Position numbers and translations under genes: made by a program. This document shows, piece after piece, positions 7,501-15,496 of a stretch of 31,868 nt of DNA (its first letter is position 1; every line of letters starts with the position of its first letter). The stretch spans positions 1 to 31,868 of the forward strand of contig DEPT01000045.1 of the NCBI GenBank assembly GCA_002358905.1. The letters run 5' to 3'. This stretch comes from Akkermansiaceae bacterium UBA3385 (GTDB taxonomy: Bacteria; Verrucomicrobiota; Verrucomicrobiia; Verrucomicrobiales; Akkermansiaceae). The notes beneath the pieces are model-generated. The model had not been told where the DNA came from and did not search any database. It saw only the letters and a program-made list of their open reading frames with translations.

Positions 7501-8925
7501 TCAAGCCTTGGGCTTATCCTCCTTCTTGGAAGCAGGGGCCTTCTTACCTCTCTTGCGGGGCTGCGGCTTGGTAACAGGCTCCGGGGCAAGGTCGCCCTTG
7601 GGGAACCAGACTGCGTTGTCGCTGGTGACCACGATGTAGCCTTGCTCCAGCAGCCAGATCATATCGGCCACATAAGGAGCGTGTGCATCTGTGGCAGCCT
7701 GGCGGCTTGCTTCGTCTTCGCCTGCGCTTACACCGCTAAGCTCAGCAAACATGATATCAGCCTTCTTGCCGGAGTTTTCCTTTGCCCAGTTCATGATGGC
7801 CATCATGCGGTCTGCCAGTACGGTGTCTGCGGGCAGGGCACGCACTCTGCTGGGGCCGGTGAAGTGGTTGCCATGCCACTTGTAGATGGGCATGTGATGG
7901 CGGGCCATGCCGTGGCAGAGGTTCGGAATGAGCATCTGCGGGAAACGGCGGGTCTTGTCGGAAAGAATAGCCACATGAGCAGCAATGCCGGGGGAAAGTA
8001 CGGCACGCGGAGTGGAACCGTTGATGAATACCTTATCAACCACTTCGTATACCTTGCCATAATGATTGGCCTGGAAATCGGCTTCTACGGCGCGGGTGTC
8101 TTCCAGAATGATGTCAGTAGCACCTTCGCGGGTGGGCTTCCACACCGTCTTGTGGCTGGCAGCCTGTACCCAGGAGGCCACAGCTTCTTCAGACTTATCA
8201 ACGGAGATGCGGTTCTTGAAGACATCCAGAGGCATGGTGGAATACTTGCTGCGGTACAGGTTCATGAGCGCAGCCTGATATCCGTGCCATGTTACTGGCC
8301 CGATGATTTCACCACCTATGGAGCAGACAGCTACTGCAGAGAAATTGCCATTGGGAGCTTCGATTTCAATTTCCTCCTTTGTGTAGAACTCAGAGAACCA
8401 GGGGGCTTTCCAGAGATAAGCAAGTGCTTCTGCCTCAGTCAGCCAGCATGCCTGATCACCCTTGGTGGAGTGAATGAGCATGGCGCCGTTCTCCAGTTTC
8501 ATGAACACGAGGTCATAGCGGGCTTTGTCTCCCATGACAACACGGGCGAGGTCAATGAGGGGCAGGGCGCGCTTCTGTTTCTGAATGTTTGCAGCGAAGA
8601 GTTCCAGAATGCTGTTTGCCGGGCGCAGTTCCACACGGTAACCCTCTGCCGGTGCCGGCAGTTCGCGCTGGGGCTTTGGCTCGCGGCGGGAATCGCGCTT
8701 CTGCGGGCGTTCTCCACGGCTACGCGGTGCTTCGCTTCGTTCACGATTAAAGGAACGGCGTTCGCCACCGTCCTTGCGGCGCGGCGGACGGGATTCGCGC
8801 GGTGCAGTGGTGTATGCGGGGCTGCTGGCTGCGCCTGGACGTGCCCAGGCCGGCCCGAACTGGAAATCTGCCAGATCCGACAGATTGAGGGAATTGCCAT
8901 TCCCCTGATTCTTTTCTTCGCTCAT
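7501..8925 (-). CDS. Protein of unknown function with basic disordered N-terminus, 474 aa
   Basis: I do not recognise the family. Residues about 35-95 are a low-complexity tract rich in Arg, Pro, Glu and Ser (repeated RRS, RGER and RRE motifs), like RNA-binding disordered tails. Residues about 95-445 look globular, with no signal peptide or membrane segment, and contain several Trp-rich stretches (LWKAPWFSEFY, MPIYKWHGNHF). The last 25 residues are again basic and Lys/Pro-rich. This layout fits a cytoplasmic nucleic-acid-associated protein, but no catalytic motif is apparent. It has its own promoter and terminator and is monocistronic. Length and context suggest a conserved lineage-specific gene; function is not inferred. 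Confidence 0.75.
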   Translation of the reverse strand: MSEEKNQGNGNSLNLSDLADFQFGPAWARPGAASSPAYTTAPRESRPPRRKDGGERRSFNRERSEAPRSRGERPQKRDSRREPKPQRELPAPAEGYRVELRPANSILELFAANIQKQKRALPLIDLARVVMGDKARYDLVFMKLENGAMLIHSTKGDQACWLTEAEALAYLWKAPWFSEFYTKEEIEIEAPNGNFSAVAVCSIGGEIIGPVTWHGYQAALMNLYRSKYSTMPLDVFKNRISVDKSEEAVASWVQAASHKTVWKPTREGATDIILEDTRAVEADFQANHYGKVYEVVDKVFINGSTPRAVLSPGIAAHVAILSDKTRRFPQMLIPNLCHGMARHHMPIYKWHGNHFTGPSRVRALPADTVLADRMMAIMNWAKENSGKKADIMFAELSGVSAGEDEASRQAATDAHAPYVADMIWLLEQGYIVVTSDNAVWFPKGDLAPEPVTKPQPRKRGKKAPASKKEDKPKA

Positions 8926-8954
8926 GGGTGAATAAGGTGTTTTAACTGTGAACT

Positions 8955-8983
8955 AGACTACTCCGAAATGCACGCCATTGCAA
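8955..8983 (-). promoter_or_regulatory. Possible promoter of the 474-aa protein gene
   Basis: Minus strand: TTGCAA (8978-8983), 17-nt spacer, TAGTCT (8955-8960). The leader would be about 25 nt before the ATG at 8925. Confidence 0.4.
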
Positions 8984-9027
8984 TCATTTTTTGCGGTTTT
9001 GGCGCGAAAAACAGAGGTTTTCCCGGA

Positions 9028-10668
9028 TTATTCCTCGGTGAACTCTACGCCGAGAAGACATATGTCGTCATCCTGCTGGGCGCTGCCTGTAAATTGATGT
9101 ACGCCGGCCAGGGCAATATCGAGCATTTCGCGGATGTTCTGGGGATTGCGGTTCTGCAGGAATTCCATGACTCTGTGGGCTCCGATTTCGTCTCCTGTCG
9201 CATCCTGCGCTTCAGTGAGTCCATCCGTGTAGAGCATGAGCTTCATGCCGGATTCAAGCTTGATTTCGCTTTCCTTGAAGCCCGTGTTTTCGAGCAGTCC
9301 CAGGGCGGGGGTGCGAGGCAGCGGCGGTTGGAATGCCTTCGAATCTGCCTGCAGAACAATGGGGGCAGGGTGGCCGGCACTGGCCAGGGTGAGACGGCGT
9401 CGATTCAAATCCAGGTACACATAGCAAGCCGTGGCGAACATGGTGATGTTGGCCTGGCTGAAAATGCGATACATCTGGCGGTTCAGCGAGGAGAGGAACA
9501 GAGCCGGAGTATCAGCCAGATTTGCCAGCTGAGCCATGAGTCCCCGCATCATGGATGCAATGAGCGCTGCACGTACGCCATGACCCATCACATCACAAAT
9601 CAGCATGCCGACGCCGCTCTGGCCTACGGGGAATACCTCAAAGCAGTCGCCGGCAACACCTGCGGAGGGTAAGTACACGTGGTGGAAATCTGCCTTGCGA
9701 ATGCTGCCGCTGCTGTGTTCCCAGACACGGGCCGGAACTACCACATTCTGCAGAGCCTGCTGTACTTCTCGTGCCAGGTGGATTTCTTTTTCCAGAAGTT
9801 TGTTTTTTTCATCCAGCTGCTTGGCTATGCGCTGGTATTTCTGCTGGGTTTCAATGAGTTTTGTGACATCGCTGGAAATGCCTACAATGCCTTTCACCGT
9901 TCCATCTGCCGCGTACCAAGGGAATTTGGACACGCGTCCCCAGGTGGATTTGCCGCCTTTCCATTTTTCGTGGTGAACGCGGTTTAGAATGGGCTTACCT
10001 GTAGCCATGATTTCAGCCTCCTCGGAGCGGGCTATTTCACACATCTCCGGAGCAAAGAAGTTGCTGTCTCTGCTGCCGATGAGGTCGGAAGGCGTGCGGA
10101 CCTTCATCTTTTTTGCCGTGGCCTCATTGGCAATCACAAATCTGGATTCACGATTTTTGAAAAAAATGTTATCGGGCAGACAGTTGATGAGGGTGCGGAA
10201 GAGGTCTCTGTCCTCCATTGCGTGCAGGTCTGCCATTTTGCGGCGGGTGATATCCACCCAGACGCCTACCAGCCTGCTGGGTTTCTTGTTCTCATCGAAC
10301 TCCAGCAGCCCGTTAATGCGAACCCAGCGCCAGCCCCTGTTCCGCTGGTTCAGCAGACGTACTTCCACGCGCAGCGGATTTGCACCGGGGCGCGGACGGT
10401 CGATATAGCGTTTTACTGTGGCGGTGAAGAAGGCAACATCTTCGGGGTGAATGGTCTTTTCCGGTTCGGTGAAGATGTTGGGAGCCCAGTCCTTCATGGT
10501 CATGCCCATCATTTTCACGCACTGCTCGGTGTAGAAAATCTCATCATTCTCAAACAACCAGCAGTACACGCCTTCCTCGGCTGCCCGCAGAGCCTTGCGC
10601 ACCATATCCCATACAAATACTCCGGGTACGGTACGCTTCTCGTTGCTCTGCTCGGGACTATCGCTCAT
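9028..10668 (-). CDS. PAS-PAS-PP2C (SpoIIE/RsbU-type) protein serine phosphatase, 546 aa
   Basis: Soluble signalling phosphatase. The first PAS/PAC unit spans about residues 25-145 (it ends with GVWVDITRRK), the second about 155-275 (GIVGISSDVTKL). A coiled coil of about 275-310 (QQKYQRIAKQLDEKNKLL) connects to a PP2C-like domain of about 325-546. Metal-site motifs are AGDCFEV, DVMGHGVRAAL, YTDGLTEA and QDDDICLLG. The usual GGD of the first motif is AGD here. In the RsbU family such enzymes dephosphorylate an anti-sigma antagonist in partner-switching circuits, with the PAS domains sensing ligand or redox state. No anti-sigma kinase or STAS antagonist gene lies next to it, so the partner is unknown. 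The -10 box is 9 nt before the ATG. Confidence 0.92.
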   Translation of the reverse strand: MSDSPEQSNEKRTVPGVFVWDMVRKALRAAEEGVYCWLFENDEIFYTEQCVKMMGMTMKDWAPNIFTEPEKTIHPEDVAFFTATVKRYIDRPRPGANPLRVEVRLLNQRNRGWRWVRINGLLEFDENKKPSRLVGVWVDITRRKMADLHAMEDRDLFRTLINCLPDNIFFKNRESRFVIANEATAKKMKVRTPSDLIGSRDSNFFAPEMCEIARSEEAEIMATGKPILNRVHHEKWKGGKSTWGRVSKFPWYAADGTVKGIVGISSDVTKLIETQQKYQRIAKQLDEKNKLLEKEIHLAREVQQALQNVVVPARVWEHSSGSIRKADFHHVYLPSAGVAGDCFEVFPVGQSGVGMLICDVMGHGVRAALIASMMRGLMAQLANLADTPALFLSSLNRQMYRIFSQANITMFATACYVYLDLNRRRLTLASAGHPAPIVLQADSKAFQPPLPRTPALGLLENTGFKESEIKLESGMKLMLYTDGLTEAQDATGDEIGAHRVMEFLQNRNPQNIREMLDIALAGVHQFTGSAQQDDDICLLGVEFTEE

Positions 10669-10677
10669 TCGCTAAAT

Positions 10678-10706
10678 AACATACCCATTTTTCGTGGAAA
10701 GTTCAA
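10678..10706 (-). promoter_or_regulatory. Promoter of the PP2C phosphatase gene
   Basis: Minus strand: TTGAAC (10701-10706), 17-nt spacer, TATGTT (10678-10683). The ATG at 10668 is 9 nt downstream of the -10 box, which implies a leaderless transcript. Confidence 0.55.
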
Positions 10707-10734
10707 GCAGAAACGGCAAAATCAGAGAGAAAAA

Positions 10735-11712
10735 TCAGTGCCAGTAGTGCCACCAGGCCAAACCGAGCAGCACGAAGAGGAAACAGAGCCCGTAATTCAG
10801 GAGGGTACGCCAGCGGCGGGGCTTTACCTTGACGCTTCGGGCAATGGGAAGGGGTAAAACCTTTCCCTCGCTCTCAATGTTAATGCCCGCGGAGTTGTCA
10901 TAGAGCTTCAGAAAGAATTCCTGTGTGTCGAGCTGTAGACATTCGCTGATTCCGGCCCAGGGTTGGAAGTAGTGCCAGCCGGAGAGCCCCTGAACGTGCA
11001 GCCCTCGTCGGGTGCGCCGAGATTCACTGCCCAGAAAGGTATCAACATCATATTCATCCCGGAAATCGCTGTGGCCGAACAGCACGAGTAATGCAGCCAT
11101 GCCGAAACAGCAGAGACAGAGCAGCATCAGCTCAGTTTCATTTGATGGGATAAACGGGAGAATCAGGCCGGCAGCGAGCCAGGGGATGCCCACCTTCAGA
11201 TAAGCTCCGATACCGGGGGCTTCGGGCGTATTCTGCAGGTAGGCCGGGTTGGTTACCGAGGCATCGTCATCATTGAAGCCGGGGGTGAGCAGGGACTGGA
11301 TGCTGGTCAGTGCTTCATTTGCCGCTGCCGGGAGATGAAAGGGAATGCCCTCCTTTGTTTCGATAAGGATTCCATCTTCTGTGCGGGTGGCATTCTCGAT
11401 GCTGAGCCAGGGCAGGAAGATGCCGGGGCTGTCCGGGGCATCGCCGTAGAGCAGGATGCCTGTTCTGGTTCTGCGCCAGTGCGGGCAGTATTGCTGAATG
11501 CCATCCCATTTGGGAAGTCCCCTTTCGGAAATATACGTATTCCAGCAGATGGAGAGGCCGAACGCTGCACCCGGGGCGAAGCAGAGAAGAAAACTGCAGT
11601 CCTTACACCAGGCGATGCCACCCGTGATAAGCCCGAGCACCAGTGAGGCGATGCCCCAGGTGAGGATGACGGAGCGTCTGCTTTCCGCCTGTTCTGTGAG
11701 CCGGTGAATCAT
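10735..11712 (-). CDS. Membrane protein of unknown function, 325 aa
   Basis: I do not recognise the family. Hydrophobic pairs occur at about residues 15-55, 175-215 and near the C-terminus (about 300-322), giving roughly five membrane segments. Two soluble stretches of similar size (about 60-165 and 220-295) follow each of the first two pairs. Both contain a WxxI motif near a LYDN- or LYGD-like stretch (FLPWLSIENA and FQPWAGISEC). This suggests an internal duplication of a two-helix plus soluble-domain unit, resembling bacterial PH-like membrane proteins. The start codon overlaps the stop of the L,D-transpeptidase gene by 4 nt, so the two are coupled and may act together at the envelope. Role is inference. 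Confidence 0.7.
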   Translation of the reverse strand: MIHRLTEQAESRRSVILTWGIASLVLGLITGGIAWCKDCSFLLCFAPGAAFGLSICWNTYISERGLPKWDGIQQYCPHWRRTRTGILLYGDAPDSPGIFLPWLSIENATRTEDGILIETKEGIPFHLPAAANEALTSIQSLLTPGFNDDDASVTNPAYLQNTPEAPGIGAYLKVGIPWLAAGLILPFIPSNETELMLLCLCCFGMAALLVLFGHSDFRDEYDVDTFLGSESRRTRRGLHVQGLSGWHYFQPWAGISECLQLDTQEFFLKLYDNSAGINIESEGKVLPLPIARSVKVKPRRWRTLLNYGLCFLFVLLGLAWWHYWH

Positions 11713-12374
11713 CCGTTGTCCTTATCCGGATAGGGGGTGCCGGTGGCCTCTGTGTGCTGCCAGCCGGGTAGAAGGTGCTGCCAGAATGAGAAATGCTCGT
11801 TCCCCTGTTCCTCCTGCATGCGCGCAGGAGTCATGCGGAAGGGGTATACCTGTACGGGCACATAGCAGGTGCCGGCCTTAAAGGCTTCATTCACCATGGT
11901 GTAGATTTCCTCAATGCGGGAATCTGTCATGGCAAAGCAGCCTATGGACAGGATGTTGCCATGCACCATGATGAAGCTGCCTGTTCTGCCCAGGCTGCGG
12001 TCATAGGCATTCGGGTAGCCTATGTTGAAGGAAAGGTGGTAGCTGCTGCGCGGGTTCATGCTCCGGGGATAGACCCGGTAGAAGCCTTCCGGTGCCTGTT
12101 CATCGCCCTCGGCTGTTTTGGGCCCGAGCCCGCCGCTCATGCCGAAGATATGGTAGGTTTTCAGAATGTGCCAGCTCTTGTCCGACTCTTGTACCCAAAG
12201 TTCCAAATCCCTATCATCCTTGATGATTCGGATGAACACCGGTTTGCCGAAATGGGCGCCGAGTTTTTCCTGTACGTTCTGCCGGGCATTTGTTACCCGG
12301 TCTGTGGTTGCATCACTTGTGCACATGGTCAGATTTGAAAGAAGCAGGAGAAAGAAGAAAAGGAGTTTGTTCAT
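11709..12374 (-). CDS. YafK/DpaA-like L,D-transpeptidase family (YkuD) protein, 221 aa
   Basis: Periplasmic peptidoglycan enzyme with the YkuD catalytic fold. A hydrophobic signal peptide (about residues 1-18) is followed by the mature domain. The catalytic motif is MVHGNILSIGCFAMTD, with H138 and catalytic C146, preceded by the conserved segment SFNIGYPNAYDRSLGRTG. This whole block matches the YafK branch rather than classical cross-linking L,D-transpeptidases. In E. coli YafK (DpaA) is reported to release Braun lipoprotein from peptidoglycan. No lpp-like gene is visible here, so the substrate may be another wall-linked protein or the peptide stem. The -10 box lies 13 nt before the ATG. The overlapping downstream gene is the 325-aa membrane protein. 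Confidence 0.85.
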   Translation of the reverse strand: MNKLLFFFLLLLSNLTMCTSDATTDRVTNARQNVQEKLGAHFGKPVFIRIIKDDRDLELWVQESDKSWHILKTYHIFGMSGGLGPKTAEGDEQAPEGFYRVYPRSMNPRSSYHLSFNIGYPNAYDRSLGRTGSFIMVHGNILSIGCFAMTDSRIEEIYTMVNEAFKAGTCYVPVQVYPFRMTPARMQEEQGNEHFSFWQHLLPGWQHTEATGTPYPDKDNG

Positions 12375-12387
12375 GTATGTCGCTGCT

Positions 12388-12415
12388 ATTATTCTGAACT
12401 TCTGTTATTTGTCAA
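12388..12415 (-). promoter_or_regulatory. Promoter of the YafK-like operon
   Basis: Minus strand: consensus TTGACA (12410-12415), 16-nt spacer, AATAAT (12388-12393). It would give a leader of only a few nucleotides before the ATG at 12374. Confidence 0.6.
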
Positions 12416-12477
12416 GTTTTAGAATCTCTCCGGTTCTGAACTTGAAAATAAATTTTGAAAAAAATAAAAAAATCCCC

Positions 12478-12505
12478 TTGACGTGGTAGAGTATTGTGAT
12501 AGAAT
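12478..12505 (+). promoter_or_regulatory. Strong promoter upstream of the candidate small RNA
   Basis: TTGACG (12478-12483), 16-nt spacer, TAGAAT (12500-12505), preceded by an A-rich stretch like an UP element. Part of its spacer (GGTAGAGT...TTGTG) recurs in the second promoter at 12625-12653. Confidence 0.65.
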
Positions 12506-12511
12506 GCAGAC

Positions 12512-12600
12512 GTAACCCGCGAAAGCGAGGTGCAGTAAAAGAGAGAGAAAAGTTGATACCGCTCCGGTTGTCTATGTGAGACCGGAGCGGTTCATCTTTT
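12512..12600 (+). ncRNA. Candidate small RNA or attenuated leader of about 90 nt
   Basis: A good promoter ends at 12505 and a strong hairpin with a U-rich end closes at 12600, so a discrete transcript of about 90 nt is predicted. The 5' part has a short CGC-GAAA-GCG stem and a purine-rich single-stranded stretch (about 12536-12550). No open reading frame of useful length is present. A second promoter follows before argJ, so this transcript need not be the argJ leader. I do not recognise a known RNA family or riboswitch. Confidence 0.45.
12558..12600 (+). terminator. Rho-independent terminator of the candidate small RNA
   Basis: Perfect 11-bp GC-rich arms at 12558-12568 and 12581-12591, a 12-nt loop, then TCATCTTTT. 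Confidence 0.7.
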
Positions 12601-12624
12601 GTGGGGTGAAGTAGTTGATTAAGC

Positions 12625-12653
12625 TTGAAGATGCGGTAGAGTTGTGGCAGAAT
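12625..12653 (+). promoter_or_regulatory. Promoter of argJ
   Basis: TTGAAG (12625-12630), 17-nt spacer, CAGAAT (12648-12653). The ATG at 12683 would have a leader of about 23 nt with no clear Shine-Dalgarno sequence. Confidence 0.5.
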
Positions 12654-12682
12654 GACCGCGTACAAAACTCGTATTAAAAACC

Positions 12683-13939
12683 ATGTCTGATGGCATTATG
12701 AAGAGCATTGAGGGTGGCGTAACCGCTGCCAGGGGATATGTGGCAAATGCACTTAGCTGCGGTATCAAGAAGCCGGAAGCAACCCGTCTGGATCTGGCGC
12801 TGGTGTATTCTGAGCTGCCTGCTACTTCTTCCGGCACGTTTACGACCAACCGTGTACGCGCTGCCTGCGTACGTGTGAGTGAACACCATCTGAGTCGTGG
12901 CAATATCCGCGCCATTGTAGCTAACAGTGGCAATGCCAATGCCTGCACGGGTGTTCGCGGTGTGGAAGATGCCCGGACGGAATGCCGTGTTGTTGCTGAA
13001 CAGCTTGGTCTGAATCCTAGTGAAGTGGCTGTCTGTTCTACCGGTGTTATCGGGCTGCCCATGCCCATGATGCGCATTACTCCGCGTCTGCCGGAGTTGT
13101 GCACCAACCTCTCTGCCGACAAAGGGCACAATGTGGCATCTGCCATCATTACCAGTGATACGCGCGAGAAAGAAGTGGCTGTGGAGATTTCAGTCGGTGG
13201 AAAGCCCGTGCGTATTGGTTCCTGCTGCAAGGGCGCTGGCATGATTTCCCCCTGCATGGCCACGATGATTTGCCTTATCTGCACGGATGCCGGTGTGGCT
13301 CGCGAAGACCTCGATGCCATCGTACGCGATGGGGTGGAGCATTCGTTCAATCGTATTACCATTGATGGTGACATGAGCACGAACGACACCACTCTGGTCA
13401 TGGCAAACGGCGCTTCCGGTGTGCAGATGGTTCCCGGTAGTGAAGGGTGGGATGCCTTTGTGGCCGCTCTTCATTATGTTATGCTGGAGCAAGCCAAGCG
13501 CATTGTGCAGGACGGCGAACGCGTAACCAAGTTTGTGACAGTGAAGGTCGAAGGTGCTCCTTCCCAGGAAGAAGCCCGAAAGGTAGCCGAAGGTGTTGCC
13601 AAGTCTAATCTGGTGAAGAGCTCCTGGAATGGCGGCGACCCGAACTGGGGACGCATTATTCACGCTGTCGGTTATTCCGGCTCTCGTGTGCTCGAAGAGA
13701 AAATTGATATCGACATCGCCGGTTTACCTGCATGTCGTGGTGGCGAACAGACGGATACTCCCAGCGATGACTTACGCGAGCTTGTTCAGGCTCGTGAGTT
13801 TGAAATCCGCATCAATCTGAATCTTGGCAACGAAGAGTATGTGGTCTACACTACAGACCTGTCTCCGGAGTATGTAGATTTCAACCGCTCTGAGTACGCC
13901 TATTGGAACCAGGCCAAGCGCGATGGCTTAACCCGCTGA
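12683..13939 (+). CDS. argJ: Bifunctional ornithine acetyltransferase / N-acetylglutamate synthase, 418 aa
   Basis: ArgJ transfers the acetyl group from N-acetylornithine to glutamate in the cyclic arginine pathway, and many members also use acetyl-CoA. The precursor self-cleaves between Ala and Thr to give alpha and beta chains; here the site reads CMATMICLICTDA with nucleophile T194. Other family signatures are the N-terminal FTTNRVRAA stretch, ANSGNANACTG, the ITIDGDMSTNDT block and VKSSWNGGDPNWGRI. The C-terminus contains EYVVYTTDLSPEYVDFN, as is usual. Length is normal. The start is the first in-frame ATG after the promoter. The metalloprotease gene follows after 8 nt and is probably co-transcribed, though functionally unrelated. 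No other arg genes are in the window. Confidence 0.97.
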   Translation: MSDGIMKSIEGGVTAARGYVANALSCGIKKPEATRLDLALVYSELPATSSGTFTTNRVRAACVRVSEHHLSRGNIRAIVANSGNANACTGVRGVEDARTECRVVAEQLGLNPSEVAVCSTGVIGLPMPMMRITPRLPELCTNLSADKGHNVASAIITSDTREKEVAVEISVGGKPVRIGSCCKGAGMISPCMATMICLICTDAGVAREDLDAIVRDGVEHSFNRITIDGDMSTNDTTLVMANGASGVQMVPGSEGWDAFVAALHYVMLEQAKRIVQDGERVTKFVTVKVEGAPSQEEARKVAEGVAKSNLVKSSWNGGDPNWGRIIHAVGYSGSRVLEEKIDIDIAGLPACRGGEQTDTPSDDLRELVQAREFEIRINLNLGNEEYVVYTTDLSPEYVDFNRSEYAYWNQAKRDGLTR

Positions 13940-13947
13940 TAAACGAT

Positions 13948-15072
13948 ATGTTCCGTCTGTTATCCCTGCTGCTGGCTGCATGCCTGTTTATTCCCCAGGT
14001 TTTTGCAGATGATGATAACCCCTTTGCATCAAAAGGCGGTAAGAAGAAAAATGCAGAGCGTAACGTGCGCAAGGCAGCCAGTCGCAAGAAGAAGGAACTT
14101 CGCGATATGGGGGTGAAGAATGTGCGCGTGAAGTCTCCCGGAGATTGGCCTCGTAAGATTACAGTACCCAAGGATATTGAGGTGAAGGAGCTTCCTGTGC
14201 CAGCTGGTTTCCCGGGGCATCAGTTTGTATCCAATCACTTTGTCTACATTTCACCCGTCAAATTGCAACCCGCAGCGCAGAAGACAGTGGCTCGCTTGTG
14301 TGAGTGTTCCTATGAGGCTAACCGTGCAATCGCAGAGGTTATTCCTGTGCCTCGCGCTTCTGCAGACCGTGGTGATAAGAAGTTTGTCGTTGAACTGCAG
14401 CCGGGTATGGAGGAATACATTGCTGCCGGTGGCCCTTCGAATTCTGCCGGTGTGTTTCTAGGAGCCTATCGCAAGACGGACGGGGCGCTCAAGGAATCTG
14501 ATATAGCCATGGATAAGGTAATGATTCCGTTCCCCTCACTCGGTCTTGGCCGCAGCGGTAAGGTGGAGCGCGAGGATATCGATACCCATGCGCTGGTTCA
14601 TGAGCTTACGCACCAGCAGTTCCTGCTGAATGGACTTCCTATCTGGGCCAACGAGGGATGGGCTGAATATGTAGGCCATGTCCCCTATGTGGGGGAAGAC
14701 CTGGATTTTGACCGCGGCTTTTCCCTTATTCTGCATACGGCAAAGGACCGCTCATCCCATGGTGCTCTGGATTTCGATTTCAAGCTGGAAGACTTCTTCA
14801 CCATGGATCAGACCACTATGTATGGTTATATGTCGCAGCGCAAAGATACTTACACTCTTTCGGTGATGACTATTGCCTTTTTTGTGCATCTGGACGGAAA
14901 ACGTGGAATTGAAGCCATGAAGAGTTATCTCCAGGCTTTGCTGGATGGCAAGAGCCATGCCGAAGCTGCCGAGGTGCTTATTAAACCCTATCGCACGGCG
15001 GATCGTCTCCAGCAGACGATGGTCCGAGCCTGGAAGACGAAGAAGGTAAAGGTTTCTTTCCCGAAAAAGTAA
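13948..15072 (+). CDS. Secreted gluzincin-type zinc metalloprotease (peptidase MA-like), 374 aa
   Basis: Exported putative zinc peptidase. The start at 13948 is chosen because it puts a clear signal peptide at the N-terminus (MFRLLSLLLAACLFIPQVFA, cleavage before DDD); upstream in-frame starts fall inside argJ. A Lys/Arg-rich stretch of about residues 28-55 follows. The zinc site is HELTH (H218-H222) with a downstream NEGWAEY (235-241) supplying the third ligand, probably E240 as in gluzincins. The spacing of 14-18 residues fits peptidase MA-like enzymes. Helices after the motif include SVMTIAFFVHLDGKRG. Its substrate is unknown; a periplasmic or extracellular role is inferred. It ends just before a strong terminator, closing the argJ transcription unit. 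Confidence 0.75.
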   Translation: MFRLLSLLLAACLFIPQVFADDDNPFASKGGKKKNAERNVRKAASRKKKELRDMGVKNVRVKSPGDWPRKITVPKDIEVKELPVPAGFPGHQFVSNHFVYISPVKLQPAAQKTVARLCECSYEANRAIAEVIPVPRASADRGDKKFVVELQPGMEEYIAAGGPSNSAGVFLGAYRKTDGALKESDIAMDKVMIPFPSLGLGRSGKVEREDIDTHALVHELTHQQFLLNGLPIWANEGWAEYVGHVPYVGEDLDFDRGFSLILHTAKDRSSHGALDFDFKLEDFFTMDQTTMYGYMSQRKDTYTLSVMTIAFFVHLDGKRGIEAMKSYLQALLDGKSHAEAAEVLIKPYRTADRLQQTMVRAWKTKKVKVSFPKK

Positions 15073-15089
15073 TTTCTACCTCCAGTCAG

Positions 15090-15127
15090 AAAAAGCCTCT
15101 GCCAGCACCTGGCAGAGGCTTTTTTTT
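15090..15127 (+). terminator. Strong rho-independent terminator after the argJ-protease unit
   Basis: Arms at 15090-15104 and 15110-15124 (GCCTCTGCCA core) with a 5-nt loop, followed by a long T run. Confidence 0.9.
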
Positions 15128-15262
15128 GTCTATGCTAAACGATTGTTCATCAGAAATTAATGTGAAAGAAATTAAATATCGCTGCATATTGCTGTGCTGA
15201 ATTATTATGCGTATTTTACTCTTTTTATAATCAATAAGGAAGAGAGTAAGTTCGTAAAATTA

Positions 15263-15292
15263 TTGTAGACAAGGAAAAGCTGATGGTATGCT
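15263..15292 (+). promoter_or_regulatory. Possible promoter of the 57-aa small ORF
   Basis: TTGTAG (15263-15268), 18-nt spacer, TATGCT (15287-15292). The ATG at 15302 is 9 nt downstream, the same spacing as at other leaderless-type starts in this window. Confidence 0.35.
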
Positions 15293-15301
15293 TTAACTCT
15301 T

Positions 15302-15475
15302 ATGAGTTCTATTTATCATTTCTGGAATAGATGGATGCTGGCCGTTGCGTTTCCGGTTGGCATAGGAACAGGGGTACTGCCGAAACCATTGATGATAACC
15401 CCCTGGGAGAATATGCCGATGATACAGCGGGAATTAGCACCGCGGAGATTGTTTTTTTCTTTTCCCTCCAGATAA
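15302..15475 (+). CDS. Candidate small ORF, 57 aa, unknown
   Basis: Open frame of 57 codons in the otherwise empty 424-bp gap between the terminator at 15127 and the ROK kinase gene. It encodes a short hydrophobic stretch (about residues 11-27, WMLAVAFPVGIGTGV) followed by a basic tail, so it could be a one-helix membrane peptide. The only support is the promoter-like sequence 9 nt upstream of the ATG; there is no Shine-Dalgarno sequence and no recognisable homology. The ORF ends just before the kinase promoter region. The AT-rich stretch 15128-15262 upstream holds nothing I can identify. Confidence 0.3.
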   Translation: MSSIYHFWNRWMLAVAFPVGIGTGVLPKPLMITPWENMPMIQRELAPRRLFFSFPSR

Positions 15476-15496
15476 TGTATGCTAACATGTGTCTGT

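Noticed and set aside
7642..8931. Plus-strand ORF of 429 codons antisense to the 474-aa protein gene
   Set aside because: Rejected because the minus frame has a promoter, a terminator and balanced composition, while the plus frame is Cys/His/Gly-rich shadow. Neither has a known domain, so some doubt remains.
13903..13947. Earlier start of the metalloprotease gene inside argJ
   Set aside because: It would place 15 unrelated residues before a clear signal peptide; the ATG at 13948 begins exactly at that signal.
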